Source: DSXH01 sp020724325
GTDB lineage: Bacteria > Bacteroidota > Ignavibacteria > Ignavibacteriales > Melioribacteraceae
Direction: 5' to 3'
DNA length: 64,000 nt
Assembly: GCA_040756515.1 (NCBI GenBank)
Contig: JBFLYW010000003.1
Location: forward strand, 124,001-188,000
Shown here in pieces: positions 17,729 to 26,435 of this stretch. Position numbers and translations under genes: made by a program. The stretch's first letter is position 1. Each line of letters starts with the position of its first letter. A model generated the notes under the pieces. That model did no database searches, had not been told where the DNA came from, and worked only from the letters and a program-made list of their open reading frames with translations.

Positions 17729-18417
17729 TGAAAGTAATTGCTGTTATTCCATCTGGCGGGATCGGGAAAAGAACATCTTATTCTTTACCGAAGCAATACG
17801 TCCGTGTTAACGGAAAAGAATTAGTTGCTTATACACTGGAGGTTTTTCAAAAATGTGAAATCATAGACCTAATAGTAATTGCTGCACAAAAGACTTATTT
17901 CAATTTGATTGAAGAAATAAAAAGCAAATATCAGATAACAAAATTGCTTCCTCCGGTTGAAGGAGGTTTAGAGAGACAATCCTCTGTGTTTAATGCCGTT
18001 AGATCTTTAAAAGCTGGAAAGGATGATTTCCTTGTTATCCATGATGCTGTAAGACCTTTTGTAACAGAAAGTATTATTACCAACTCTGTTAACATAGCCA
18101 AAGAATTTGGCAGCTCTGTTGTTGCCATAAAGGCAAAAGATACTTTAATGAAAGGTAACGAAGAAGTAGTTTCATATCTGGACCGTAGCGATGTATATTA
18201 TGTTCAAACTCCTCAGGTTTATAAGTACAACATATTCGCTGATTCAATGACCAAAGCAGAGAAAAGTAATTTCATAGGAACTGATGAATCGATGCTTGTT
18301 TGCAATGCCGGATACACAGTTAAAATTGTTGCCGGTTCAAGCTTCAACTTCAAGATAACAAGTGATGAAGACATTTTACTTTTTGAATTAATTTTGAAAG
18401 GACTAGCTGCCACATAA
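17728..18417 (+). CDS. ispD: 2-C-methyl-D-erythritol 4-phosphate cytidylyltransferase
   Basis: 229 residues. IspD makes CDP-methylerythritol in the non-mevalonate isoprenoid pathway. The nucleotide-binding start PSGGIGKR with the PKQY motif, the GGLERQSSVFNA segment, VIHDAVRPFV and the C-terminal KITSDEDI are all present. The first motif has Ser where AA is common, a conservative change. It overlaps the queA stop by one base and is followed by a 92-base regulatory-looking gap. UppP in this window uses the downstream polyprenyl carrier. Confidence 0.95.
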   Translation: MKVIAVIPSGGIGKRTSYSLPKQYVRVNGKELVAYTLEVFQKCEIIDLIVIAAQKTYFNLIEEIKSKYQITKLLPPVEGGLERQSSVFNAVRSLKAGKDDFLVIHDAVRPFVTESIITNSVNIAKEFGSSVVAIKAKDTLMKGNEEVVSYLDRSDVYYVQTPQVYKYNIFADSMTKAEKSNFIGTDESMLVCNAGYTVKIVAGSSFNFKITSDEDILLFELILKGLAAT

Positions 18418-18457
18418 TAAAATGTAACCAAAAAGGATTGAACGGTTAGTAATTAAT

Positions 18458-18493
18458 AATTGTTTATAAAGAACAATTTGTATAATTTTACAA
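18458..18493 (+). promoter_or_regulatory. Promoter with overlapping palindromes upstream of plsY
   Basis: A perfect -10 TATAAT at 18481-18486 has TTGTTT at 18460-18465 as a possible -35 (15-base spacer, slightly short). Two inverted repeats overlap it: AATTGTT/AACAATT (18458-18464 and 18472-18478) and TTGTA/TACAA (18478-18482 and 18489-18493). They may form an operator for the plsY-gpsA phospholipid operon. No family of binding protein can be named. Confidence 0.35.
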
Positions 18494-18509
18494 AAAATTT
18501 GGCGGAAAA

Positions 18510-19172
18510 ATGCTCAATTTGATTTTTGTAGTAGTATTATCTTACCTTGTTGGCTCAATACCTACAAGCATAATTTTAAGCAAAATTGTAAAAGGAATAG
18601 ATATAAGACTCTATGGCAGCGGAAATGCCGGCGGTTCAAATGTTTTTAGAGTTATGGGATGGAAATGGGGCATTCTTACAATCCTTCTGGACGCTGTTAA
18701 AGGTGCTATTGCGGTAGTTGTAGTTGCCAGACTTTATCTAGACAATTTTCCATTCAATAACATTACTCCATTCGACGATTTCACATTAATTCAGATTATT
18801 TGTGGTATTGCTGCCGTTATAGGTCATATATGGACTGTCTTTGCAGGGTTTCGAGGCGGTAAAGGAATTGCTACTGCGCTCGGTTTCCTTATTACCCTGA
18901 TTACAATTGATATGCTCTTTGCATTAGTAATCTTTACTATTACTGTTACATTATCACGTTACATTTCCCTTGGTTCTTTAACCGCTGCTGTTTCATTACC
19001 TTTTATTCTTGTAGTTCGAGAAAACTTTTTCGGCGTTGAAATTCAGGGCTATCATACAATTTTACCATTTGTAACCGGACTAGTTCTTCTTGTAATCTAC
19101 ACGCACCGCAAGAATATAAACCGTTTACTTAAAGGAAGTGAAAACAAAATCTCTTTATTTAAAAAGAAATAA
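18510..19172 (+). CDS. plsY: Acyl-phosphate:glycerol-3-phosphate acyltransferase
   Basis: 220 residues with five or six membrane segments. PlsY acylates glycerol 3-phosphate from acyl phosphate, the first step of phospholipid synthesis. The three catalytic loops are readable: GSIPTS near the N-terminus, GSGNAGGSNVFRVMGWKWG with DAVKG, and HIWTVFAGFRGGKGIAT. gpsA, which makes its substrate, starts 6 bases downstream, so the pair forms a functional operon. The C-terminus is a short Lys-rich tail. Confidence 0.96.
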   Translation: MLNLIFVVVLSYLVGSIPTSIILSKIVKGIDIRLYGSGNAGGSNVFRVMGWKWGILTILLDAVKGAIAVVVVARLYLDNFPFNNITPFDDFTLIQIICGIAAVIGHIWTVFAGFRGGKGIATALGFLITLITIDMLFALVIFTITVTLSRYISLGSLTAAVSLPFILVVRENFFGVEIQGYHTILPFVTGLVLLVIYTHRKNINRLLKGSENKISLFKKK

Positions 19173-19178
19173 CCTTAT

Positions 19179-20180
19179 ATGAGAATATCAGTTCTCGGAG
19201 CCGGCGGCTGGGGAACAACCTTAGCTATTCTCCTGCACCATAACGGTCACGATATTACTCTCTGGGAATATAAAAAGAATTACGCCAAAACAATTCATCG
19301 TTCCAGAGAAAATAAAATTTATCTCCCGGGCATTAAAATCCCAAAAGAAATTAATATCCAATACTCTCTGGAAGAAAGCGCTACCAACAAGCATATGATT
19401 GTTCTTGCAATCCCTTCGCAGTTTGTCAGAAGTGTTTTACACCAGATGAAAAAATATGATTTCAGTGATACTACTTTTGTTAGTGTTGCTAAGGGAATTG
19501 AGAAAGATACTATTCTAACCGTCTCGCAGATTATTAAAAGTGAATTAAAACATCTTAACGATTCTCAAATTGGAGTTCTTTCAGGCCCAAGCCATGCAGA
19601 AGAAGTCAGCCGTAAAATTCCTACGGCTGTTGTTGCTGCATCAAATGATGAAAATACAGCTAAGCAAATTCAATCTGCATTTATTACATCATATTTCAGA
19701 GTATATTCTTCAATTGATTTGCTTGGCGTAGAGTACGGCGGCGCAATTAAAAATGTTATTGCCGTTGGTGCCGGTATTATAGACGGAGCTAAATTTGGCG
19801 ATAATACAAAAGCTGCTATAATGACAAGAGGAATTGCTGAAATCTCCCGTTTAGGAATTGCTTTGGGTGCACGCCCGGAAACATTTTCCGGACTTTCAGG
19901 TATGGGCGATTTAATAGTTACCTGTATGAGTAAGCACAGCCGTAACAGATATGTTGGCGAACAAATAGGTAAGGGAAAAAAACTGAAAGACGTCTTAAAA
20001 ACAATGAAGATGGTTGCAGAAGGCGTGGAAACTAGCAGATCAGTTTATCAATTAGCTCAGGAACATAAAATTTCTACACCAATTTGCACTGCCGTTTATC
20101 AAATTCTCTTCGAAGAAAGAGACCCTATAAAAGTTACATACGAACTAATGACCCGTGATATGAAGCCCGAGAAAGAATAA
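19179..20180 (+). CDS. gpsA: Glycerol-3-phosphate dehydrogenase [NAD(P)+]
   Basis: 333 residues. It reduces dihydroxyacetone phosphate to sn-glycerol 3-phosphate. The NAD-binding start ISVLGAGGWGTTLA, the FVSVAKGIEKDT and SGPSHAEEV segments, the catalytic-lysine region EYGGAIKNVIAVGAGI and GLSGMGDLIVTCMSKHSRNR are all intact. It follows plsY and supplies its acceptor, while tpiA in this window supplies dihydroxyacetone phosphate. A 70-base gap containing an AT-rich stretch separates it from recG. Confidence 0.97.
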   Translation: MRISVLGAGGWGTTLAILLHHNGHDITLWEYKKNYAKTIHRSRENKIYLPGIKIPKEINIQYSLEESATNKHMIVLAIPSQFVRSVLHQMKKYDFSDTTFVSVAKGIEKDTILTVSQIIKSELKHLNDSQIGVLSGPSHAEEVSRKIPTAVVAASNDENTAKQIQSAFITSYFRVYSSIDLLGVEYGGAIKNVIAVGAGIIDGAKFGDNTKAAIMTRGIAEISRLGIALGARPETFSGLSGMGDLIVTCMSKHSRNRYVGEQIGKGKKLKDVLKTMKMVAEGVETSRSVYQLAQEHKISTPICTAVYQILFEERDPIKVTYELMTRDMKPEKE

Positions 20181-20250
20181 TCTACTCTTAATTTAGTCAT
20201 CCCTCCTTTTTATTTATTATATTTATCCCAGCACAAAACAAAGCTTATTT

Positions 20251-22428
20251 ATGCCGGATCTCCTTTCTCAATCGGTTCAGTATTTGAAGTCTGTTGGTCC
20301 TAAGCGAGCAGAATCTTTTTCCAAAACCGGTATCAATACTATTAAAGATTTGTTGTTTTACTTTCCTACCCGCTATTTAGATCGATCTACAATTCTTAAC
20401 AGTGTAAAAGTACTTCAATATTTGCGAAACGGTTATGAAGGTGAAGTTACAATAATTGGTGAGGTTGTTTCGAAAGAACTGATACGATACGGTAAGAAAC
20501 AGATTTATAAAATACGAATGAAAGATGGTTCAGGAATTTTTGAGTGCGTTTGGTTTCAAGGAATAAATTATCTTAAGGAAATATTCAACGAAGGTGAATT
20601 TTATGCAATTTCTGCTAAACCGGTTCTAACAAAATACGGACACTTACAATTTGTTCATCCGGATTTCGACCGACTAGCAGAAAAGGAATCTAAAGATTTC
20701 ATGCATACCGGAAAAATTATTCCTTTCTACTGCGTCCCAAAAGAACTACGCTCTGCAAATCTTGGGGATTTCAGTCTGCGGCGAATAATAAATTACGCTG
20801 TTGATAATTTCTGCAACAATCTAACAGAAACACTTCCTGCAGATATTTTACAATTCTATAATTTCATGGAAATTAATTCCGCTGTTAGGAACTTGCACTT
20901 CCCGGAAAATTATACGTCCCTCCTTAATGCACAGAAAAGATTTAAGTTCGAGGAGCTGTTTTACTTAGAATGTATGATTGCATTAAAAAAAACTTTGATT
21001 GAAAAGAAAAAAAAAGCTGCCGCTTTTAAGACCGACACTAAATTAATTAAAAAATTTCTTGCAAGTCTTCCTTTCTCCTTAACTCCTGCTCAATTAAAAG
21101 TATTAAGTGAAATCAGAAAAGATCTTGAAAGTAATAAACCGATGAACCGCTTACTGCAAGGAGATGTTGGCAGCGGCAAAACAGTTGTCGCTCTTATAAG
21201 TTCATTAATTGTTATATCAAACGGCTTTCAAGCTGTCTTAATGTCGCCAACAGAAATTCTTGCCGACCAACATTACAAAAGAATTTCGAAATTATTGGAA
21301 CCAATTGGAATTAATGTCGGTCTGTTGATAAGCGGACAAAAAAAATCTGAACGGCAAAAAATACTAAGTGATATAGAGCACGGCGATATAAAATTAATAG
21401 TTGGTACGCACGCATTGATAGAAGACAATGTTGAATTCAATAGGATTGGTTTAGTAATTATTGATGAGCAGCATCGGTTTGGTGTAATACAAAGATCCAA
21501 ACTTATTCGCAAAGGAATTATGCCGGATGTACTTGTAATGACTGCAACACCAATACCACGGACACTTTCAATGACTTTATACGGAGACCTTGATACTTCA
21601 ATAATAGATGAAATGCCAATGAACCGTAAACCGGTTAAGACCTACTTGCGTGGAGAAGGAAAACTTAACGATGTATATAAATTTATTATCGATAAATCCT
21701 TAGAAGGTTACCAGACATTTTTAGTATATCCTCTTGTAGAAGAATCCGAGAAAATGGAGCTTAAAGCTGCCGAGACCTATTACAACAATTTAAAAGAAAA
21801 TCATCTCAAGGAATTAAAAGTCGGTTTAATCCACGGTAGAATGAGCTGGCAGCAAAAGGAGCAGGTGATGCTTGAATTTGCATCAAAAAAATACGACGTA
21901 CTGGTTTCGACCACTGTTATTGAGGTTGGAATCGATATTCCTGATGCAAATATTATTATCATAAACGATGCGTTCCGTTTCGGTTTATCACAATTACATC
22001 AACTTAGAGGGCGGGTAGGCAGAAGTGATAAGCAAGCTTATTGTATTTTGATAACTAAAGATGAATACGCCGTTAAAACAAATCAATTTAGCTTCGACTT
22101 CAATTATCTTTCCAGCGAACAAATTGAAAAAAATAAATCCATTATCCGGCTCAATTCGATGCTTAAATACAATAGCGGATTCGAATTATCGGAAATTGAT
22201 ATGAAGTTAAGAGGACAGGGAGATATATTCGGAACAAGGCAGAGCGGACTTCCGGAATTAAAGTACGCAAATGTAATAACCGATTTCGATTTGCTCTCAG
22301 AAGCCAGAGAGATTGCTTTCAAAATTATTAATGATGATCCATCTTTGACGAAAGAAAATAATTCCATCATTAAAAAAAATCTGAAAGAAAATTTTTCCAG
22401 CAGCATTCTTCTTTCACAAATTGCGTAA
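20251..22428 (+). CDS. recG: ATP-dependent DNA helicase RecG
   Basis: 725 residues. RecG regresses stalled replication forks and processes recombination intermediates. An N-terminal OB wedge domain (about 45-155, with GEVTIIGEVVSKE) precedes the helicase core: GDVGSGKT Walker A, SPTEILADQHY, DEQHRFGV, TATPIPRTLS, STTVIEVGIDIPDAN and HQLRGRVGRS. The C-terminal TRG-type region contains MKLRGQGDIFGTRQSG. The ATG lies 70 bases after gpsA. The 128 bases downstream contain the promoter of the next operon. Confidence 0.96.
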   Translation: MPDLLSQSVQYLKSVGPKRAESFSKTGINTIKDLLFYFPTRYLDRSTILNSVKVLQYLRNGYEGEVTIIGEVVSKELIRYGKKQIYKIRMKDGSGIFECVWFQGINYLKEIFNEGEFYAISAKPVLTKYGHLQFVHPDFDRLAEKESKDFMHTGKIIPFYCVPKELRSANLGDFSLRRIINYAVDNFCNNLTETLPADILQFYNFMEINSAVRNLHFPENYTSLLNAQKRFKFEELFYLECMIALKKTLIEKKKKAAAFKTDTKLIKKFLASLPFSLTPAQLKVLSEIRKDLESNKPMNRLLQGDVGSGKTVVALISSLIVISNGFQAVLMSPTEILADQHYKRISKLLEPIGINVGLLISGQKKSERQKILSDIEHGDIKLIVGTHALIEDNVEFNRIGLVIIDEQHRFGVIQRSKLIRKGIMPDVLVMTATPIPRTLSMTLYGDLDTSIIDEMPMNRKPVKTYLRGEGKLNDVYKFIIDKSLEGYQTFLVYPLVEESEKMELKAAETYYNNLKENHLKELKVGLIHGRMSWQQKEQVMLEFASKKYDVLVSTTVIEVGIDIPDANIIIINDAFRFGLSQLHQLRGRVGRSDKQAYCILITKDEYAVKTNQFSFDFNYLSSEQIEKNKSIIRLNSMLKYNSGFELSEIDMKLRGQGDIFGTRQSGLPELKYANVITDFDLLSEAREIAFKIINDDPSLTKENNSIIKKNLKENFSSSILLSQIA

Positions 22429-22491
22429 CAGCTCTTCAAATTTTTTTCTCTACGTTCTCATATCATAGAATAAAATTTTTTACCGTTTAAC

Positions 22492-22519
22492 TTGCAAAAG
22501 ATTTCCAAATAGTTATATT
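22492..22519 (+). promoter_or_regulatory. Predicted promoter of the ATP-grasp/GNAT/KamA operon
   Basis: -35 TTGCAA (22492-22497), a 16-base spacer and -10 TATATT (22514-22519). Transcription would start near 22526, giving a leader of about 30 bases before the TTG at 22557. It lies in the only sizeable gap upstream of the four-gene cluster. Confidence 0.4.
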
Positions 22520-22556
22520 AGTAAGCAACGATTGAAAGGAATTCTGTATCAGTTCG

Positions 22557-23621
22557 TTGGTACAAAATAAAAACCTAAAAGTTGCACTAACATATAATGT
22601 AAAACCGGACGAATCTTCATCCGAATCCGCACCACTCTCTCTCAAATCAAAAAAATCTTCTTCATTCAACGATACTTACGCCGAATGGGATACTATTGAA
22701 ACTGTAAACGCAATTAAAGAAGCACTTGAACTTCATCACGAAGTTACATTGATTGAAGCGAATATAGATGCTTTCGAAAAATTTAAGAAGGTTAATCCGG
22801 AAATTGTATTTAATGTTGCAGAATGTGCAAATGGTGTAAGCAGAGAAGCCAGAATCCCCGCAATGTTAGACATGCTTGGTATTCCATACACAGGATCGGA
22901 TCCATTAACACTTGCAACTTGTCTGGATAAATCTAGAACAAAAGAAGTTCTTTCTTATCATGATGTGCCAACTTCAAAATTTATTTATGTAGAAAGCTTG
23001 GATGATCTTCAATACTTTAACCTTGCCTTCCCTGTAATTATGAAACCTGTTTCGGAAGGTTCGGGAAAAGGAATATTCAATTCTTCCTTTGTAAATAATT
23101 TACCGGATCTAACCGAACGACTTTCTGAGAACCTAAATGCCTATAACCAGCCATTTATTATAGAAGAATATTTGCCAGGAAGAGAGTTTACCGTTGCTAT
23201 TCTGGGTAACAATTCCGATACGGAAGTATTGCCAATTGTAGAAATTAACTTTAACGAGCTGCCCGGCAACCTGCTCCCAATTTATTCTTTTGAAGCTAAA
23301 TGGGTAGTTGATACGCGCGATAATCCATTAAATATTTTTTCTTGTCCGGCAAAAATCGACAGAGAGCTGGAAGAAAAGATTAAAGCCGTTTGCTTAAAAA
23401 CATATAAGGTACTCCGATGTAAAGATTGGAGCAGAATTGATTTGAGATTGGATGCTAATGGTGAACCAAATATTATAGAAATAAATCCACTGCCCGGAAT
23501 TCTTCCTAAACCCGAAGACAACTCATGTTTTCCAAAAGCAGCAAGGGCAAAGGGATTATCTTATGAAGAGATGATAAATAAGGTACTTACAATTGCAGCA
23601 AAGAGACATAATTTATTATGA
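22557..23621 (+). CDS. D-Ala-D-Ala ligase-like ATP-grasp enzyme (first of a pair)
   Basis: 354 residues. The ATP-grasp core shows MKPVSEGSGKGI (Lys163 and flexible loop at 166-172), EEYLPGREF (203-211), RIDLRL (293-298) and the metal-binding EINPLPG (308-314). The family ligates amino acids through acyl phosphates. The N-terminus has a Ser-rich insert (residues 19-36) not seen in housekeeping Ddl. There are no mur genes nearby, so a role in cell-wall D-Ala-D-Ala is unlikely. It overlaps the next, similar ATP-grasp gene as ATGA. The TTG start is uncertain: an AAAGGA lies 15 bases upstream, rather far. I infer a peptide ligase for a product of the downstream aminomutase. Confidence 0.8.
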   Translation: MVQNKNLKVALTYNVKPDESSSESAPLSLKSKKSSSFNDTYAEWDTIETVNAIKEALELHHEVTLIEANIDAFEKFKKVNPEIVFNVAECANGVSREARIPAMLDMLGIPYTGSDPLTLATCLDKSRTKEVLSYHDVPTSKFIYVESLDDLQYFNLAFPVIMKPVSEGSGKGIFNSSFVNNLPDLTERLSENLNAYNQPFIIEEYLPGREFTVAILGNNSDTEVLPIVEINFNELPGNLLPIYSFEAKWVVDTRDNPLNIFSCPAKIDRELEEKIKAVCLKTYKVLRCKDWSRIDLRLDANGEPNIIEINPLPGILPKPEDNSCFPKAARAKGLSYEEMINKVLTIAAKRHNLL

Positions 23622-24676
23622 ATCTTGATAGAAAAATATTGATCTGTTATAACGAACCCACGCGTCTTTACAATAATTACCTTGGTAAAGACATCTCAGA
23701 TGATAAAGAAAATGTAGATCTGTCCGAAACTGATTTTCTGAAACAGATCGAAGAAATTCAGAGAATACTTGCCAGGAAGTACTTAAGCGTTGATACTCTT
23801 GCCGTCAACAGCGATATCAAGACATTAATTAAAAAAGTAAATCATTATTCTCCGGATGTAATTTTAAATTTTGTTGAATCGGTTGAAGGTGTTTCTAATC
23901 TCGAAAGTTACATTGCCGGCATTTTCGATCTTATGGGTATTCCATACACAGGAAACAGCCCTGTCTGTTTGGGCAACTGTCTAATCAAATCACGTACAAA
24001 GCAGATTCTAAATTCGCATGGAATTAAAACCCCCAGGCATTTCATTACAAAACTTAACAAAGTTCCAACGCAGAGAGAATTGTTGTTAAGGTATCCAATG
24101 ATTCTTAAGTTAGCACGCGAAGATGCAAGTATTGGTATATCTGAGTTTTCCGTTGTGAACAATTATGAATTGCTCAAACAGCGGCTCCATTATTTATATA
24201 ATACTTACAGTCAGGAAGTATTAATTGAAGAATACATCGAAGGACGCGAATTAAACGTAGCAATACTTGGCGAACAAATTCTACCTATTTCCGAAATTCG
24301 TTTCGACGGCTTGCCGGAAGAACTTCCTAAAATTATAACATACGAAGCAAAATGGTCTCCGGAAAGTATTTATTATAAACATACTACTCCAAAGTGTCCG
24401 GCTCCGCTCGAAAAAAAATTAAAATCGAGAATTGAACAAATGGCTTTAACTGCATATAAAACGCTTGAGTGTAGAGATTATGCCAGAGTAGATATTCGGC
24501 TAAACAATAAAAACATTCCATATGTTATTGAAGTTAATCCGAATCCCGATATTTCTCCTGATTCCGGATTTGTCCGTTCTGCTGCGGCTGCAGGTATTGT
24601 TTATGAAGAACTGCTATATCAATTAACTCACTTGGCATTACAGAGATTACAATATGATACGCAAGCTGCAATCTAA
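23618..24676 (+). CDS. D-Ala-D-Ala ligase-like ATP-grasp enzyme (second of a pair)
   Basis: 352 residues, clearly paralogous to the preceding gene: both share GIPYTG, KSRTK, IEEY..GRE, the AKW segment and an ExNP near the end. The ATP loop reads LKLAREDASIGI (164-174) instead of the Gly/Ser-rich loop of the first copy, and the C-terminal motif is EVNPNPDISP (305-314), lacking the Gly of NPLPG. The metal-binding Glu305 and Asn307 remain, so activity is plausible with a different acceptor. It overlaps the first ligase by 4 bases and the GNAT by 23, so all are translated together. Confidence 0.8.
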   Translation: MNLDRKILICYNEPTRLYNNYLGKDISDDKENVDLSETDFLKQIEEIQRILARKYLSVDTLAVNSDIKTLIKKVNHYSPDVILNFVESVEGVSNLESYIAGIFDLMGIPYTGNSPVCLGNCLIKSRTKQILNSHGIKTPRHFITKLNKVPTQRELLLRYPMILKLAREDASIGISEFSVVNNYELLKQRLHYLYNTYSQEVLIEEYIEGRELNVAILGEQILPISEIRFDGLPEELPKIITYEAKWSPESIYYKHTTPKCPAPLEKKLKSRIEQMALTAYKTLECRDYARVDIRLNNKNIPYVIEVNPNPDISPDSGFVRSAAAAGIVYEELLYQLTHLALQRLQYDTQAAI

Positions 24677-25124
24677 AGATAGAACACGACTGGTTGAAAT
24701 TATTGACGGTACTGATAATTTCAGTCAGGAAGAAAAAAAAGTTGCCATAGAATTAATTGACGAAGCACTTGGTAATGTAAATAACGGATACTACAATATT
24801 TTCGTTTATGAAGAGGGCGGAAAAATATCCGGTTATCATTGCACAGGGAAGAGAGCGTTAACAGACGGAACATACGATCTATTCTGGATAGTTGTAGATA
24901 GTAAAATTCAGAATAAAGGGGTTGGTAAAAAACTATTGGACCATGCAGAAAGTTTTGTTAAAGAAAACAATGGAAGATGGATTCTTGCAGAAACATCTTC
25001 AAAGGATAATTATGATGCAACAAGAAATTTTTATTTCAGAAATAATTATTCAATAATTGCAGAGATAAAAGATTTTTATAGAGTAAATGATCATTTAATC
25101 GTTTTTGGAAAATATATAAAATAA
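24654..25124 (+). CDS. GNAT-family N-acetyltransferase
   Basis: 156 residues, a single GNAT domain. The acetyl-CoA pyrophosphate loop is QNKGVG (86-91), after the beta-4 strand LFWIVVDSKI; ARNFYFRN-like motif B residues appear near 123-130. It is much shorter than the described beta-lysine acetyltransferase AblB (about 270 residues) and cannot be equated with it from sequence. It sits inside a four-gene operon with two ATP-grasp ligases and KamA, so the acceptor could be beta-lysine or a beta-lysine peptide. That substrate is inference. Confidence 0.8.
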   Translation: MIRKLQSKDRTRLVEIIDGTDNFSQEEKKVAIELIDEALGNVNNGYYNIFVYEEGGKISGYHCTGKRALTDGTYDLFWIVVDSKIQNKGVGKKLLDHAESFVKENNGRWILAETSSKDNYDATRNFYFRNNYSIIAEIKDFYRVNDHLIVFGKYIK

Positions 25125-25145
25125 CAAAACACAAAGGGCATAATC

Positions 25146-26342
25146 ATGGAACTCTGGCAGCAAATGGTTAGAGACAGTATTCATACTGTAGATCAGCTGG
25201 TAGAAAAATTTAATATAGATAGAAAAGTTGCTGAAGGACTAGACGAGTTCTTTCAAGCAAGAATAAATCCTTACTATCTTAGTCTTATTAGGTATCCGGG
25301 GGATCCAATTTGGCTGCAATGTGTTCCGGACATAAAAGAATTGGAAGACATAGACGGCTACGAAGACCCACTTCAGGAAGATGCAATGAGCCCTGTTCCA
25401 AATATTACACATCGATACCCGGATCGTGCTCTTTTTTTAACAACAAGTCAATGCGGTATGTATTGCCGCTTTTGTACAAGAAAAAGGAAAGTTGGTAATT
25501 CCGATAAGATTTCTATGAGACAGCTTGAATCCGCATTTAAGTATCTCGAACAGCATACGGAAATACGCGATGTTGTTATGTCTGGCGGCGATCCTTTGAT
25601 GCTGACCGATACAATGCTTGAGAAAATTTTGCAACGATTGAGCGCTATTCCGCACATAGAAATAATCCGTTTAGGAACAAAAATGCCATGCGTTTTACCT
25701 CATCGAATTACACCTAAACTTTGCGAAATGTTGAAGAAGTATCATCCAATCTATATTAACACTCATTTTAATCATCCGTGGGAAATTACTCCGGAAAGTA
25801 CTAAAGCATGCGAAATGCTTGCAAATGCCGGATGCCCGGTTCAAAATCAAGCCGTGTTAATGAAAGGCGTTAATGATGATACAGAAACATTGAAAGAGCT
25901 ATTCACAAAACTTTTGAAGATTAGAGTAAAGCCATATTATCTTTACATGGCAGATGAAACTAGAGGAGCGAATCATTTCCGGACTTCGATTGACAAAGGA
26001 TTGGAAATTATGTTTGCATTGCGCGGAAATATCAGCGGACTTGCTATTCCTCACTTTGTAATTGATGCGCCGGGTGGAGGCGGCAAAATTCCAATATTAC
26101 CTCAGTATGTTCTTCATAAAGATGAAAACAGTATTGTTCTCCGTAATTATAAAAACCAGATTTATGCTTACCACGAAGCAAAGAATGGAAACGGAAATGG
26201 TCACGGACAAATAACAGATAACGATGTAGATAAGATAGAAGTTGAAATAACAGGAAAAAAGAATGGTTCTTCTAAGAAGCCGAAGAATTATAAAGATGAT
26301 GCCGATGTTTCCCTGCCAGTTATTGAGTCTAGTAAAAATTAA
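25146..26342 (+). CDS. kamA: Lysine 2,3-aminomutase family radical SAM enzyme
   Basis: 398 residues. KamA converts L-lysine to L-beta-lysine using SAM, PLP and a [4Fe-4S] cluster. The cluster motif is CGMYCRFC (Cys103, 107, 110) followed by TRKRKVG; the PLP lysine is Lys314 in DAPGGGGKIP. The two aspartates that hold the lysine side-chain amine in the clostridial enzyme are conserved as Asp270 (YMADETRG) and Asp307, whereas glutamate 2,3-aminomutases replace them. The clostridial C-terminal zinc Cys cluster is missing; instead there is a Gly/Asn/Lys-rich tail (about 345-398). An AAGGGC ribosome site lies upstream. It is longer than EpmB, and no epmA is nearby. Confidence 0.88.
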   Translation: MELWQQMVRDSIHTVDQLVEKFNIDRKVAEGLDEFFQARINPYYLSLIRYPGDPIWLQCVPDIKELEDIDGYEDPLQEDAMSPVPNITHRYPDRALFLTTSQCGMYCRFCTRKRKVGNSDKISMRQLESAFKYLEQHTEIRDVVMSGGDPLMLTDTMLEKILQRLSAIPHIEIIRLGTKMPCVLPHRITPKLCEMLKKYHPIYINTHFNHPWEITPESTKACEMLANAGCPVQNQAVLMKGVNDDTETLKELFTKLLKIRVKPYYLYMADETRGANHFRTSIDKGLEIMFALRGNISGLAIPHFVIDAPGGGGKIPILPQYVLHKDENSIVLRNYKNQIYAYHEAKNGNGNGHGQITDNDVDKIEVEITGKKNGSSKKPKNYKDDADVSLPVIESSKN

Positions 26343-26361
26343 TTGTTGTTATTGATTGAAT

Positions 26362-26408
26362 AAAAAGCGGCTGTCTCATTTGGAAAATTTCATTTGAGAC
26401 GGCTTTTT
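26362..26408. terminator. Bidirectional intrinsic terminator between convergent gene blocks
   Basis: AAAAAGC (26362-26368) pairs with GCTTTTT (26402-26408), and an inner GTCTCA/TGAGAC stem is separated by a small bulge. The A-run and T-run at either foot suit both strands. It ends kamA on plus and the thioredoxin-like gene on minus. Confidence 0.8.
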
Positions 26409-26435
26409 GTTATCCACACATTGTTAATTACCGTT

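Noticed and set aside
22557..24676. Reading the two ligases as vancomycin-resistance or housekeeping Ddl genes
   Set aside because: No vanH, vanX or mur genes are present, and the neighbours are a GNAT and KamA. Motif changes also differ from VanA/DdlB.
25146..26342. KamA as EpmB, the EF-P lysine modification enzyme
   Set aside because: The protein is longer than EpmB and no epmA or efp gene is nearby. The operon with ligases and GNAT fits another role better.
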